Shown here in pieces: positions 1 through 6,442 of a stretch of 18,913 nucleotides of DNA (position 1 is the stretch's first letter; the number at the start of each line of letters is the position of its first letter). Under the pieces are notes generated by a model. It had not been told where the DNA came from, did no database searches, and saw only the letters and a program-made list of their open reading frames with translations. This DNA comes from Aeromicrobium sp. (GTDB lineage: Bacteria; Actinomycetota; Actinomycetes; Propionibacteriales; Nocardioidaceae). The stretch is taken from contig JALRKU010000061.1 of NCBI GenBank assembly GCA_023254755.1, forward strand, positions 1-18,913, written 5' to 3'. The translations under genes and the position numbers were made by a program.

Positions 1-2
1 AC

Positions 3-494
3 AGCGGTGACGGCAACGGGCGCCGGGTGCTCGCCACAGAGGCCGAGTTGCTCGAAGGCACTCGTCTCGATCCCGTATCAGCTGATGGAACTGGCGGGAG
101 AGCGGTCGTGCACACGGCGCAGGGCGGCGACGAGGGCTGCGTCAGGACACGGGCCCGCACCGAGTGGGGATGGTCCGAGTGGAGCGGCAGGATCTGTGGC
201 CGCGCTGACCCGCGCAAGGTCACCGTCAACTTCGCCAACGCACCCGATCCGACCGACAACTGCAGCGCCAAGTGCGACTGGGTCCGGTTCTCCGTCGAAG
301 GATTCGCGCCTGGGACTTACACAGCGACAGCGACCCAGGAGGGCGATGGGTCTTTCGGCTACCCGAGGTCCTTCTCTGTCGGTGGCGACGGTCGAGGTGG
401 GTTCCAAGGCAACCACTGGTACACGGGCTACAACGGCGCCGTGATCGTCACGGTCGATGGGGTCAGTGGCCGTGCAGACCCGCCGACGTCCTGA
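3..494 (+). CDS. C-terminal part of a secreted Fn3/Ig-like repeat protein (5' truncated by window edge)
   Basis: The frame is open from the first complete codon at 3 to the TGA at 492-494, giving 163 visible residues; the true start lies outside the window. The visible segment RTRARTEWGWSEWSG looks like the last strand of a fibronectin type III domain. After it come two cysteine pairs (GC...IC and DNCSAKC) and a beta-rich stretch with the pattern GFAPGTY, then aromatic/Gly-rich sequence. Short beta strands, paired cysteines and no membrane segment suggest an extracellular tail. It ends 39 bases before moxR and is probably in the same transcript. Fn3-type proteins are, as far as I recall, common next to MoxR-DUF58-transglutaminase-FHA clusters in Actinobacteria. 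The role, perhaps a surface or wall component of the apparatus, is inference. A GTG at 27 could be misread as the start but has no ribosome site. Confidence 0.6.
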   Translation, partial: SGDGNGRRVLATEAELLEGTRLDPVSADGTGGRAVVHTAQGGDEGCVRTRARTEWGWSEWSGRICGRADPRKVTVNFANAPDPTDNCSAKCDWVRFSVEGFAPGTYTATATQEGDGSFGYPRSFSVGGDGRGGFQGNHWYTGYNGAVIVTVDGVSGRADPPTS

Positions 495-533
495 CCGCAC
501 CTCCACCCATCCCGAAGACGAAAGGCACCTCCC

Positions 534-1505
534 ATGACCCTCACCCCCGACCAGACCGCGTGGTTCGCCACGACCTTCGGGCAACTCGTCACGAACGTCG
601 AGCGTGCCGTCGTCGGCAAGACCCACGTGATCCAGCTGGCGATCACGTGCCTCGTCGCCGAGGGGCACCTGCTCCTCGAGGACTACCCGGGCACCGGCAA
701 GACCTCGTTGGCGCGAGCCATGGCGCAGACCCTGCACGGCAAGCAGAACCGGATCCAGTTCACCCCGGACCTGCTGCCGAGCGACGTGACGGGGGTGACC
801 ATCTACGACCAGGCGTCACAGAAGTTCGAGTTCCACCAGGGACCGATCTTCGCGAACGTTGTGCTGGCCGACGAGATCAACCGCGCCTCGCCCAAGACGC
901 AGTCCGCGCTGCTCGAGGTGATGGAGGAGGGCCAGGTCACCGTCGACGGCGTCACCCACCCCGTCGGCCGACCGTTCATGGTGATCGCGACGCAGAACCC
1001 CATCGAGCAGGCGGGGACCTACCGGCTGCCCGAGGCCCAACTGGACCGGTTCCTGATGAAGTCCTCCATCGGCTATCCGGACCACGCGAGCACCGTCCAG
1101 ATCTTGGCGCAGGCGCCCCAGGGGCGATCCGGCCTGGTGCTCGACCCGATCATCAGCACCGAGAACGTCGGCAGCATGATCGACCTTGCGGCGCAGGTCC
1201 ACGTCGAGGAGGCCGTCCTCGAGTACGTCTCGACGCTCGCCGAGGAGACGCGGAACGCTCCCGACGTCCTCCTCGGTTGCAGCGTCCGAGCGGGACTGGC
1301 GCTCGTGCGTGCAGCGCGGGTGTGGGCCGCTGCGTCCGGGCGGAACTACGTCCTGCCCGACGACGTCAAGGCGCTCGCCCAGCCCGTCATGGCTCACCGG
1401 ATGGTGCTCGATCCCGAGGAGGAGTTCCGCGGCAACACGGCGGAGAAGGTGCTCGCGCGCATCCTCGACCAGGTCGAGTCCCCGCAGGAGCGTGCCACGG
1501 CATGA
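534..1505 (+). CDS. moxR: MoxR-family AAA+ ATPase
   Basis: This 323-residue protein has the full MoxR signature. The P-loop PGTGKTS is at residues 52-58, Walker B VLADEINRA at 110-118, the sensor-1 region ATQNP at 152-156 and the LPEAQLDRF motif at 165-173. The C-terminal third is the helical lid. MoxR ATPases are thought to act as chaperones that assemble or mature partner complexes, and they typically pair with DUF58 and transglutaminase-like proteins, as here. The ATG at 534 is preceded by GAAAGG at 520-525 with 8 bases of spacing. The gene ends by overlapping the DUF58 gene in ATGA (1502-1505), implying translational coupling. Length matches the family (about 310-350). Family assignment is secure; the client, presumably the secretion apparatus encoded downstream, is inferred from context. 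Confidence 0.95.
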   Translation: MTLTPDQTAWFATTFGQLVTNVERAVVGKTHVIQLAITCLVAEGHLLLEDYPGTGKTSLARAMAQTLHGKQNRIQFTPDLLPSDVTGVTIYDQASQKFEFHQGPIFANVVLADEINRASPKTQSALLEVMEEGQVTVDGVTHPVGRPFMVIATQNPIEQAGTYRLPEAQLDRFLMKSSIGYPDHASTVQILAQAPQGRSGLVLDPIISTENVGSMIDLAAQVHVEEAVLEYVSTLAEETRNAPDVLLGCSVRAGLALVRAARVWAAASGRNYVLPDDVKALAQPVMAHRMVLDPEEEFRGNTAEKVLARILDQVESPQERATA

Positions 1506-2791
1506 CCACCACCGCAGGGGTCGACCGAGGGTCGGCGGGGCGCAGGATCGTCGCCGTGCGCCGCCGCGTCGTGAACGAGGCGCTCGATGCCCGTGCCTGG
1601 GCCGTCGACCGCACGGAGCGTCCTCGACGGCTGCTGCGGCCGCTGACCTCGGTCGTGACCCCGACGGCCTGGGTGCTGGCGGCACTCGTCGTCGCCAGCG
1701 GCTGGGGCGCGCTGAGGCTCGGATGGGTCGAGCTGCGCGTGGTCGCGGCGTTCCTCCTGGTGCTGCTCGCGATCTGCACGGTCTTCGTGCTCGGCAGGCA
1801 CCAGCTCGCGGCGCGGCTCGACCTGACCCGTGACCGCGTCGTCGTGGGAGAACGGGCGAACGGCCGGTTGGTGCTGATCAACCAGTCATCGCGCCGCACC
1901 CTGCCGATGACGATCGAGCTGCCGGTCGGACCCACCGGGGCGGCGTTCGACCTGCCGTCGCTCAAGGGCTCGACCGAGCACGAGGACCTGTTCGCCATCC
2001 CGACCTCACGACGTGCCGTCCTGACGGTCGGGCCCGTGCGAACCGTCCGTGCCGACCCGCTCGCCCTGCTGCGGCGCGAGCAGGACCTGACCGACGAGCA
2101 GCTGCTCTACGTGCACCCACGCACGGTCCGCATCGAGGGGTCTGCGGCGGGCTTCATCCGAGACCTCGAGGGTCAGACGATCCGCAAGATCACCGACAGC
2201 GACGTGGCCTTCCACGCGTTGCGGGGCTACGTGCCGGGCGACGACCGCCGATACATTCACTGGAAGAGCAGTGCCCGCACCGGAACGCTGATGGTGCGGC
2301 AGTTCGAGGAGACCCGCCGGTCGCACCTGCTGGTCGCACTCAGCACCCGCCTCGACGACTATGCGTCCGACGAGGAGCTCGAGCTCGCCGTCGGGGTCGC
2401 CGGCTCACTCGGCGTGCAGGCGATCGCCGACGACCAGCAGGTGTCAGCGGCGACGTCGCTGCGACGGCTGCGGACACCGACGGCGACCACGTTCCTCGAC
2501 GAGCTGTCGGGCGTCGAGTACGAGGCCCGCGCGCCGCGGCTGTCCGAGGTCGTCCGTCGCCTCGCTCGCGAGGTCCAGGGCGCCAGCGTCGCGATCATCG
2601 TCTGTGGCTCGGTCGTGGACGCCGCGGAGCTGCGTCGAGCGCGTCGTCACCTACCGCTCGACGTCCGGACCGTCGTCGTGCGGGTCGAGGACGGCGTGGC
2701 GCCGACGATTCGTCGGATGGCCGACGTCTCGGTGAGCACGGTCGGTCGTCTCGACGACCTGCCGACCGCGATGCGCAAGGTCGCGGTGTGA
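1502..2791 (+). CDS. DUF58 domain membrane protein, partner of MoxR
   Basis: The product has 429 residues. A basic N-terminus of about 50 residues precedes two membrane helices (about 55-71 and 79-98), then a beta-rich region, then the DUF58 core. The hallmark motif is at 238-269, with key elements FHALRGYVPGDD, IHWKSSARTG and MVRQFE. The C-terminal part resembles a von Willebrand A-like fold, but the strand LLVALSTRLDD lacks a complete DxSxS metal site. The start is the ATG within the ATGA overlap with moxR, with GGAG at 1487-1490. The open frame extends far upstream (to 272), but that region is the moxR coding sequence read out of frame. DUF58 proteins almost always sit beside MoxR and probably bind it or its substrates at the membrane. 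No enzymatic activity is known for the family. Confidence 0.9.
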   Translation: MTTTAGVDRGSAGRRIVAVRRRVVNEALDARAWAVDRTERPRRLLRPLTSVVTPTAWVLAALVVASGWGALRLGWVELRVVAAFLLVLLAICTVFVLGRHQLAARLDLTRDRVVVGERANGRLVLINQSSRRTLPMTIELPVGPTGAAFDLPSLKGSTEHEDLFAIPTSRRAVLTVGPVRTVRADPLALLRREQDLTDEQLLYVHPRTVRIEGSAAGFIRDLEGQTIRKITDSDVAFHALRGYVPGDDRRYIHWKSSARTGTLMVRQFEETRRSHLLVALSTRLDDYASDEELELAVGVAGSLGVQAIADDQQVSAATSLRRLRTPTATTFLDELSGVEYEARAPRLSEVVRRLAREVQGASVAIIVCGSVVDAAELRRARRHLPLDVRTVVVRVEDGVAPTIRRMADVSVSTVGRLDDLPTAMRKVAV

Positions 2792-5115
2792 GCGCCCCGG
2801 TCGCCGTCGGACGCCGCGTTGTGGCGCTCGACGCGGCGGTGCTGCTGGTGGTCGTGCTGGGGGCGGCCTCGCCGCTGGCCGACGCCTATGCGGGACGGCG
2901 ATGGGCCGTGGCTATCGCCGGGGGAGTCCTCCTCGCCGCGGCAGCGACGCTACTCGCCCGACGTCTGCAGTGGGGCGCCGTGCTCACGACGCTTCTCCTC
3001 GTCGTGCTCCTCGTCCTCGTCGGGCCCGCGCTCGCGGCGCCGGACCACGTCCGGGTCGGAGTGCTCCCGACACCCACGGCGGAGCACGAGCTGCTGACCG
3101 GCGTCGTCGACGGATGGCGCAACGCCCTGACCCTCCCGGTGCCTCTCGGCACCGACTACCGGGTGCTGGTCGTCCCGCTGGTGATCGGAGTCCTCGGTGG
3201 CCTGGCCGCGACCACCTTCCTGTGGCGCACCCGGTGGCCGTCGATCGCGGGGCTGGCGGTCGTCGCGGTGTTCGTCACCGCTGCCGCGTTCGGCTCCCGA
3301 GCGGCGGAGCTGCCCTGGGCCCGAGGGGTGGCGCTCACCGTCGTGGTGCTCGTCTGGCTCCGCTGGCGCGCGCTGCGCACCGTCCGGACCTCCTGGACCC
3401 GTCGAGTGGCACTGACCGGCGCGGTGCTCGCTGTCGCCGGAGCGGCAGGGGTGGGCCTGGCGGTGGCGACCGCCGGCGACGACCGACGAGAGGTCCTGCG
3501 CGACTACATCGACCCACCGCTGGAGGAGCTGGCCTTCAAGAGTCCGCTCGCCAAGTTCCGCGACTACTACCTCGAGCAGGAGAGCGCGGTGCTCTTCCGT
3601 GTCGACGGACTCCCCGAGGGGGCGCGGGTGCGACTGGCCACGATGGACCAGTTCGACGGCATCGTCTGGAACGTGTCGACGGTCGACGCCACCACCGGTT
3701 CGGCGGCGTTCGAGCGGGCGTCGGCGTCGGACTCCTCGAACCCGCTGACGGTGACCATCGAGGACTACACGGGCCCCTGGGTGCCGACGGTCGGCGGGTC
3801 CGATGGCGTCACTCTCGCTGGTGATCCGGGCGACCGCCAGCTGTTGACGAATCCTGAGACGGGCGCCGTCGCGATGCTGGGCGACGTGCGACGTGGTGAT
3901 GTCTTCACCGTGGACTGGGAGCCGGTCGACGCACCGACGGACGCGGGAGCGGTGGACGGCACGGTGCGCGTTGTGCCGCCGGACCGCAAGCTGCCGCAGC
4001 TCGACAAGATCGCGCAGGGCTGGGTCGCCCAGGCCGGGGCCGCGGGTGGTCTCGACACCGCCGGTGCGATCAGCGACGGCTTCGCCAAGAACGGGTTCTT
4101 CAGCGACGGCCGCAAGGACGACCCGGTGCAGGTGCCGGCGGGCCACGGGGCGCGGCGGATCGCGAACCTCGTCGCCGACCCGGGCCGGATGATCGGCAAC
4201 GAGGAGCAGTACGCCTCGGCCCTCGCGGTCGAGCTGCAGACCCTGCAGATGCCCGCTCGGGTCGTGCTGGGCTTCTCGGCCGAAGCAGGTCCGGAGATCA
4301 CGGGCGACGACGTCGACGCCTGGGTCGAGGTCAAGAGCGCTGCCGGTCCGTGGGTCGAGCTCGATCCCACCCCGCCGGAGACCCAGACGCCGACCGTGCT
4401 CACCGAGGACCCCGACCCCGAGCCGCAGCCGAACGTGGTGCAGCCGCCGATCCTGCCCAACGAGCCCGACGAGGTGGGAAGCAGCCCGCCGCCCGGGGCC
4501 GGCCAGGACCTCGCCTCGAAGATCTGGGACATCATCCTGATGATCCTCGGGTGGCTGTGGAGCGCCTTCAAGCTGGCCGCCGTGCTGTCGCCGCTGTGGG
4601 GACTGCTCCTGGCCAAGCGGCGTCGTCGCAGGCGTCGTCGCACGGCCGACGACCCGGTGACGCGCATGTCGGGCGGCTGGCGCGAGGTCACGGATCGTGC
4701 TCGCGACCTCGGGACCACGCTGCCGAGGAGCCAGACCCGCTACGAGAGCAGCGTCGTCCTGGCCGAGCGGTACCCGGACGCTTCCCTGCCGCCACTGGCG
4801 ACCGTCGCCGACCGGCACGTGTTCGGTCCGGTCCCGCCGACCCAGGACGAGGTGGACGCCTACTGGGCCGACGTCGACACCGCGTTGAAGCGGATGCGTC
4901 GGGCCGCGCCATGGTGGCGCCGTCCTCTCGCCTGGTTCTCGCCCGCGTCGATCCCGTGGCGTGCGGTCGGTGCGGACGTTGCCGGACGCGCGGCGCGGGC
5001 CGCGCACGCCGTGGCGTCCAGCCGGATCGGTGTGCGCGTCACTGCGGCGTCGCGGACGGCATGGTCGAGCGGCCGCGGGCTCATGTCCCGCATCGGATCG
5101 AGAGGACGACGATGA
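2788..5115 (+). CDS. TgpA-like transglutaminase-fold membrane protein, apparently catalytically dead
   Basis: This 775-residue protein starts at a GTG overlapping the DUF58 stop (GTGA). It has about seven N-terminal membrane helices (roughly 11-34, 38-57, 63-84, 125-146, 150-168, 178-194, 206-228). An outer region of about 350 residues carries a transglutaminase-like core, then a proline-rich stretch, one more helix (about 579-607), eight arginines (611-618) and a cytoplasmic tail of about 155 residues. The core is clear from MPARVVLGF, DAWVEV and WVELDPTP. The catalytic Cys of the usual G-D-C-E-Q motif is Glu472 here (GNEEQYA), and the usual His of HAWVEV is Asp510. Only the Asp (Asp526) remains. 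I infer a binding or scaffold role rather than catalysis. MoxR-DUF58-transglutaminase is a well-known conserved trio. The gene overlaps the next one by ATGA. Confidence 0.88.
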   Translation: MSAPVAVGRRVVALDAAVLLVVVLGAASPLADAYAGRRWAVAIAGGVLLAAAATLLARRLQWGAVLTTLLLVVLLVLVGPALAAPDHVRVGVLPTPTAEHELLTGVVDGWRNALTLPVPLGTDYRVLVVPLVIGVLGGLAATTFLWRTRWPSIAGLAVVAVFVTAAAFGSRAAELPWARGVALTVVVLVWLRWRALRTVRTSWTRRVALTGAVLAVAGAAGVGLAVATAGDDRREVLRDYIDPPLEELAFKSPLAKFRDYYLEQESAVLFRVDGLPEGARVRLATMDQFDGIVWNVSTVDATTGSAAFERASASDSSNPLTVTIEDYTGPWVPTVGGSDGVTLAGDPGDRQLLTNPETGAVAMLGDVRRGDVFTVDWEPVDAPTDAGAVDGTVRVVPPDRKLPQLDKIAQGWVAQAGAAGGLDTAGAISDGFAKNGFFSDGRKDDPVQVPAGHGARRIANLVADPGRMIGNEEQYASALAVELQTLQMPARVVLGFSAEAGPEITGDDVDAWVEVKSAAGPWVELDPTPPETQTPTVLTEDPDPEPQPNVVQPPILPNEPDEVGSSPPPGAGQDLASKIWDIILMILGWLWSAFKLAAVLSPLWGLLLAKRRRRRRRRTADDPVTRMSGGWREVTDRARDLGTTLPRSQTRYESSVVLAERYPDASLPPLATVADRHVFGPVPPTQDEVDAYWADVDTALKRMRRAAPWWRRPLAWFSPASIPWRAVGADVAGRAARAAHAVASSRIGVRVTAASRTAWSSGRGLMSRIGSRGRR
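4619..4642 (+). repeat. Perfect 12-bp tandem duplication inside the transglutaminase-like gene
   Basis: The unit GGCGTCGTCGCA occurs twice without a gap (4619-4630 and 4631-4642). It underlies the eight consecutive arginines (residues 611-618) just after the last membrane helix. The arginine cluster is the expected positive-inside stop-transfer signal, so the repeat may simply have expanded by slippage under selection for charge. Copy number could vary between strains. Confidence 0.9.
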
Positions 5116-6374
5116 ACACCATCCCACCGGCCGGCGGCGTCACCGCCTACGGAACCATCGGACAGAGGATCGCCGCGTACGCGCTCGATGCGCTTCTCGC
5201 CGGCCTGGCGACGCTGGGAGGAGTGCTCGTCGCCGTCGTCGCCGGGCTGGTCGTCGGTCAGGGGTCAGCCGAGGCCGGCGTCGCGGTGTTCGTCGTCGGA
5301 TACCTGCTGGCCGGACTCGGGTACGCGATCCTCGTCTGGCGGATGACGGCGATCAAGGGCTACTCGCCCGGCAAGAAGCTGCTCGGGCTCCGCCTGGTCG
5401 ACGCGACGACGTCGGAACCGATCGGCTGGTTCCGGGTCTGGCTCAGGGGACTGGTCCTGAGCCTCGTGGTGGTCCTCACGCTCGGCATCGGAGCGGTGGT
5501 CCTGGCCGTCGTGGCCAACGGCCACCCGCGACGCCAGGGTTGGCACGACCAGGCGGTCCGGTCGGTCGTGGTGCCGGAGTCCGCGGCATCCGCGCCGATC
5601 GCGTCGGCGCCCACGCCTGCGGTGGAGGTCTTTCCGGACGGACGGCGGCTGAGTCCACCCGCACCTCCCGCGCCGCAGGTCGTCCCCGCAGCGCCGGTGC
5701 CACAGGTGTCGAGCACCGACGGCAACCGGGCCCTGCCGCCCATGCCACCGAAGGGACCGATGCTCGCCGCACCGGAGAACGCGTCGCTGGCTCCTGTTGC
5801 ACCCCCGCCGGGCGGCGTCGTGCCCCCTCCTCCTGGTCCGTCGCTGCCGGGCCCGAGTGCGGGAGCTGTGCTGCCCCCGCCGACGGGCTCGCCACGCCCT
5901 GTGGCGGACGCGCCCTCGAGTGCAGGGCAGGCCGAACGGCTGGCCGTCGAGCACGACCTGCAGGGGATCAGCGCCACCGAGACGGTGATGAGGCGGACGT
6001 CCGACGACGGGGCGATCCATGCTGAAGCGCGTCAGACCGTCGCCGGACCGACGTGGACGCTCGCACCGCACCTCGGCACGCCGCTGGTCGTCCACGCGAC
6101 GGTCCTCGTCGGCCGCGACCCCGACCCAGCGCTGGTCGAGGGCTCGACGGCGTGGGTCCTGGACGACCCGGAACGCACCGTCTCGAAGACGCACGCGGTC
6201 GTCGGGGTCGACGATCAGCGGCTGTGGATCGAGGACTGGAACTCCACGAACGGCACCGTGATTCGTCGCGAGGGTGGCGACACCGAGCTGACTCCCCGCG
6301 AGAGAACACTGATCGAGGACGGCGACGTCATCCTGTTGGGAGACTTCGAGCTGACCGCGCGGTGCGACCGATGA
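5112..6374 (+). CDS. RDD membrane protein with C-terminal FHA domain
   Basis: The product has 420 residues. An RDD domain occupies residues 10-155, with R19 and D26 in the first helix region, about three membrane helices (22-50, 54-78, 112-136), the loop KGYSPGKKLLGLRLVD and the closing WHDQAVRSVVV. A low-complexity Pro/Ala linker follows (about 156-270), then a cytoplasmic FHA domain (about 325-418). The phosphothreonine-binding residues are in place: G334-R335, S358-K-T-H361 and N377-S-T-N380-G381. The segment ATETVMRRT (288-296) directly before the FHA domain resembles the phosphorylatable N-tail of GarA-type FHA proteins. This suggests intramolecular switching by the kinase at 15054, which is inference. 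The start overlaps the previous stop (ATGA), with GAGAGG at 5100-5105. Domain calls are secure; the transport or scaffold role of the RDD part is unknown. Confidence 0.92.
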   Translation: MNTIPPAGGVTAYGTIGQRIAAYALDALLAGLATLGGVLVAVVAGLVVGQGSAEAGVAVFVVGYLLAGLGYAILVWRMTAIKGYSPGKKLLGLRLVDATTSEPIGWFRVWLRGLVLSLVVVLTLGIGAVVLAVVANGHPRRQGWHDQAVRSVVVPESAASAPIASAPTPAVEVFPDGRRLSPPAPPAPQVVPAAPVPQVSSTDGNRALPPMPPKGPMLAAPENASLAPVAPPPGGVVPPPPGPSLPGPSAGAVLPPPTGSPRPVADAPSSAGQAERLAVEHDLQGISATETVMRRTSDDGAIHAEARQTVAGPTWTLAPHLGTPLVVHATVLVGRDPDPALVEGSTAWVLDDPERTVSKTHAVVGVDDQRLWIEDWNSTNGTVIRREGGDTELTPRERTLIEDGDVILLGDFELTARCDR

Positions 6375-6442
6375 TCGGTCGCCGCCGAGCCGCCGGTCGT
6401 CACCGCGCCACAGGTGCGGACGAGCGCGGGGTCGTCGCATGA
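6371..6442 (+). CDS. 23-codon bridging ORF between the RDD-FHA and ATPase genes
   Basis: The ORF begins at the ATG that overlaps the RDD-FHA stop (ATGA, 6371-6374). It ends at the TGA that overlaps the ATPase start (ATGA, 6439-6442). It exactly fills the 64-base gap between two otherwise uncoupled genes. The predicted peptide is Arg/Ala/Gly-rich (begins MIGRRRAAGRH) and shows no known motif. The ATPase start has only a weak Shine-Dalgarno-like GCGGGG, so ribosomes leaving this mini-ORF could supply it by termination-reinitiation. It may be a coupling device rather than a functional peptide, or chance in GC-rich DNA. Confidence 0.4.
   Translation: MIGRRRAAGRHRATGADERGVVA

Noticed and set aside
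272..1501. Upstream extension of the DUF58 frame
   Set aside because: This stretch is moxR read in another frame and is Arg/Pro/Gly-rich nonsense; the DUF58 protein begins at 1502 in the ATGA overlap.
4350..5111. Upstream extension of the RDD-FHA frame
   Set aside because: The RDD domain begins right after the ATG at 5112, which has a good ribosome site; the extension is the shadow of the preceding gene.
2950..5127. Antisense open frame of 725 codons opposite the transglutaminase-like gene
   Set aside because: Composition is biased and no motif is present; it is the complement of a clear membrane protein gene.
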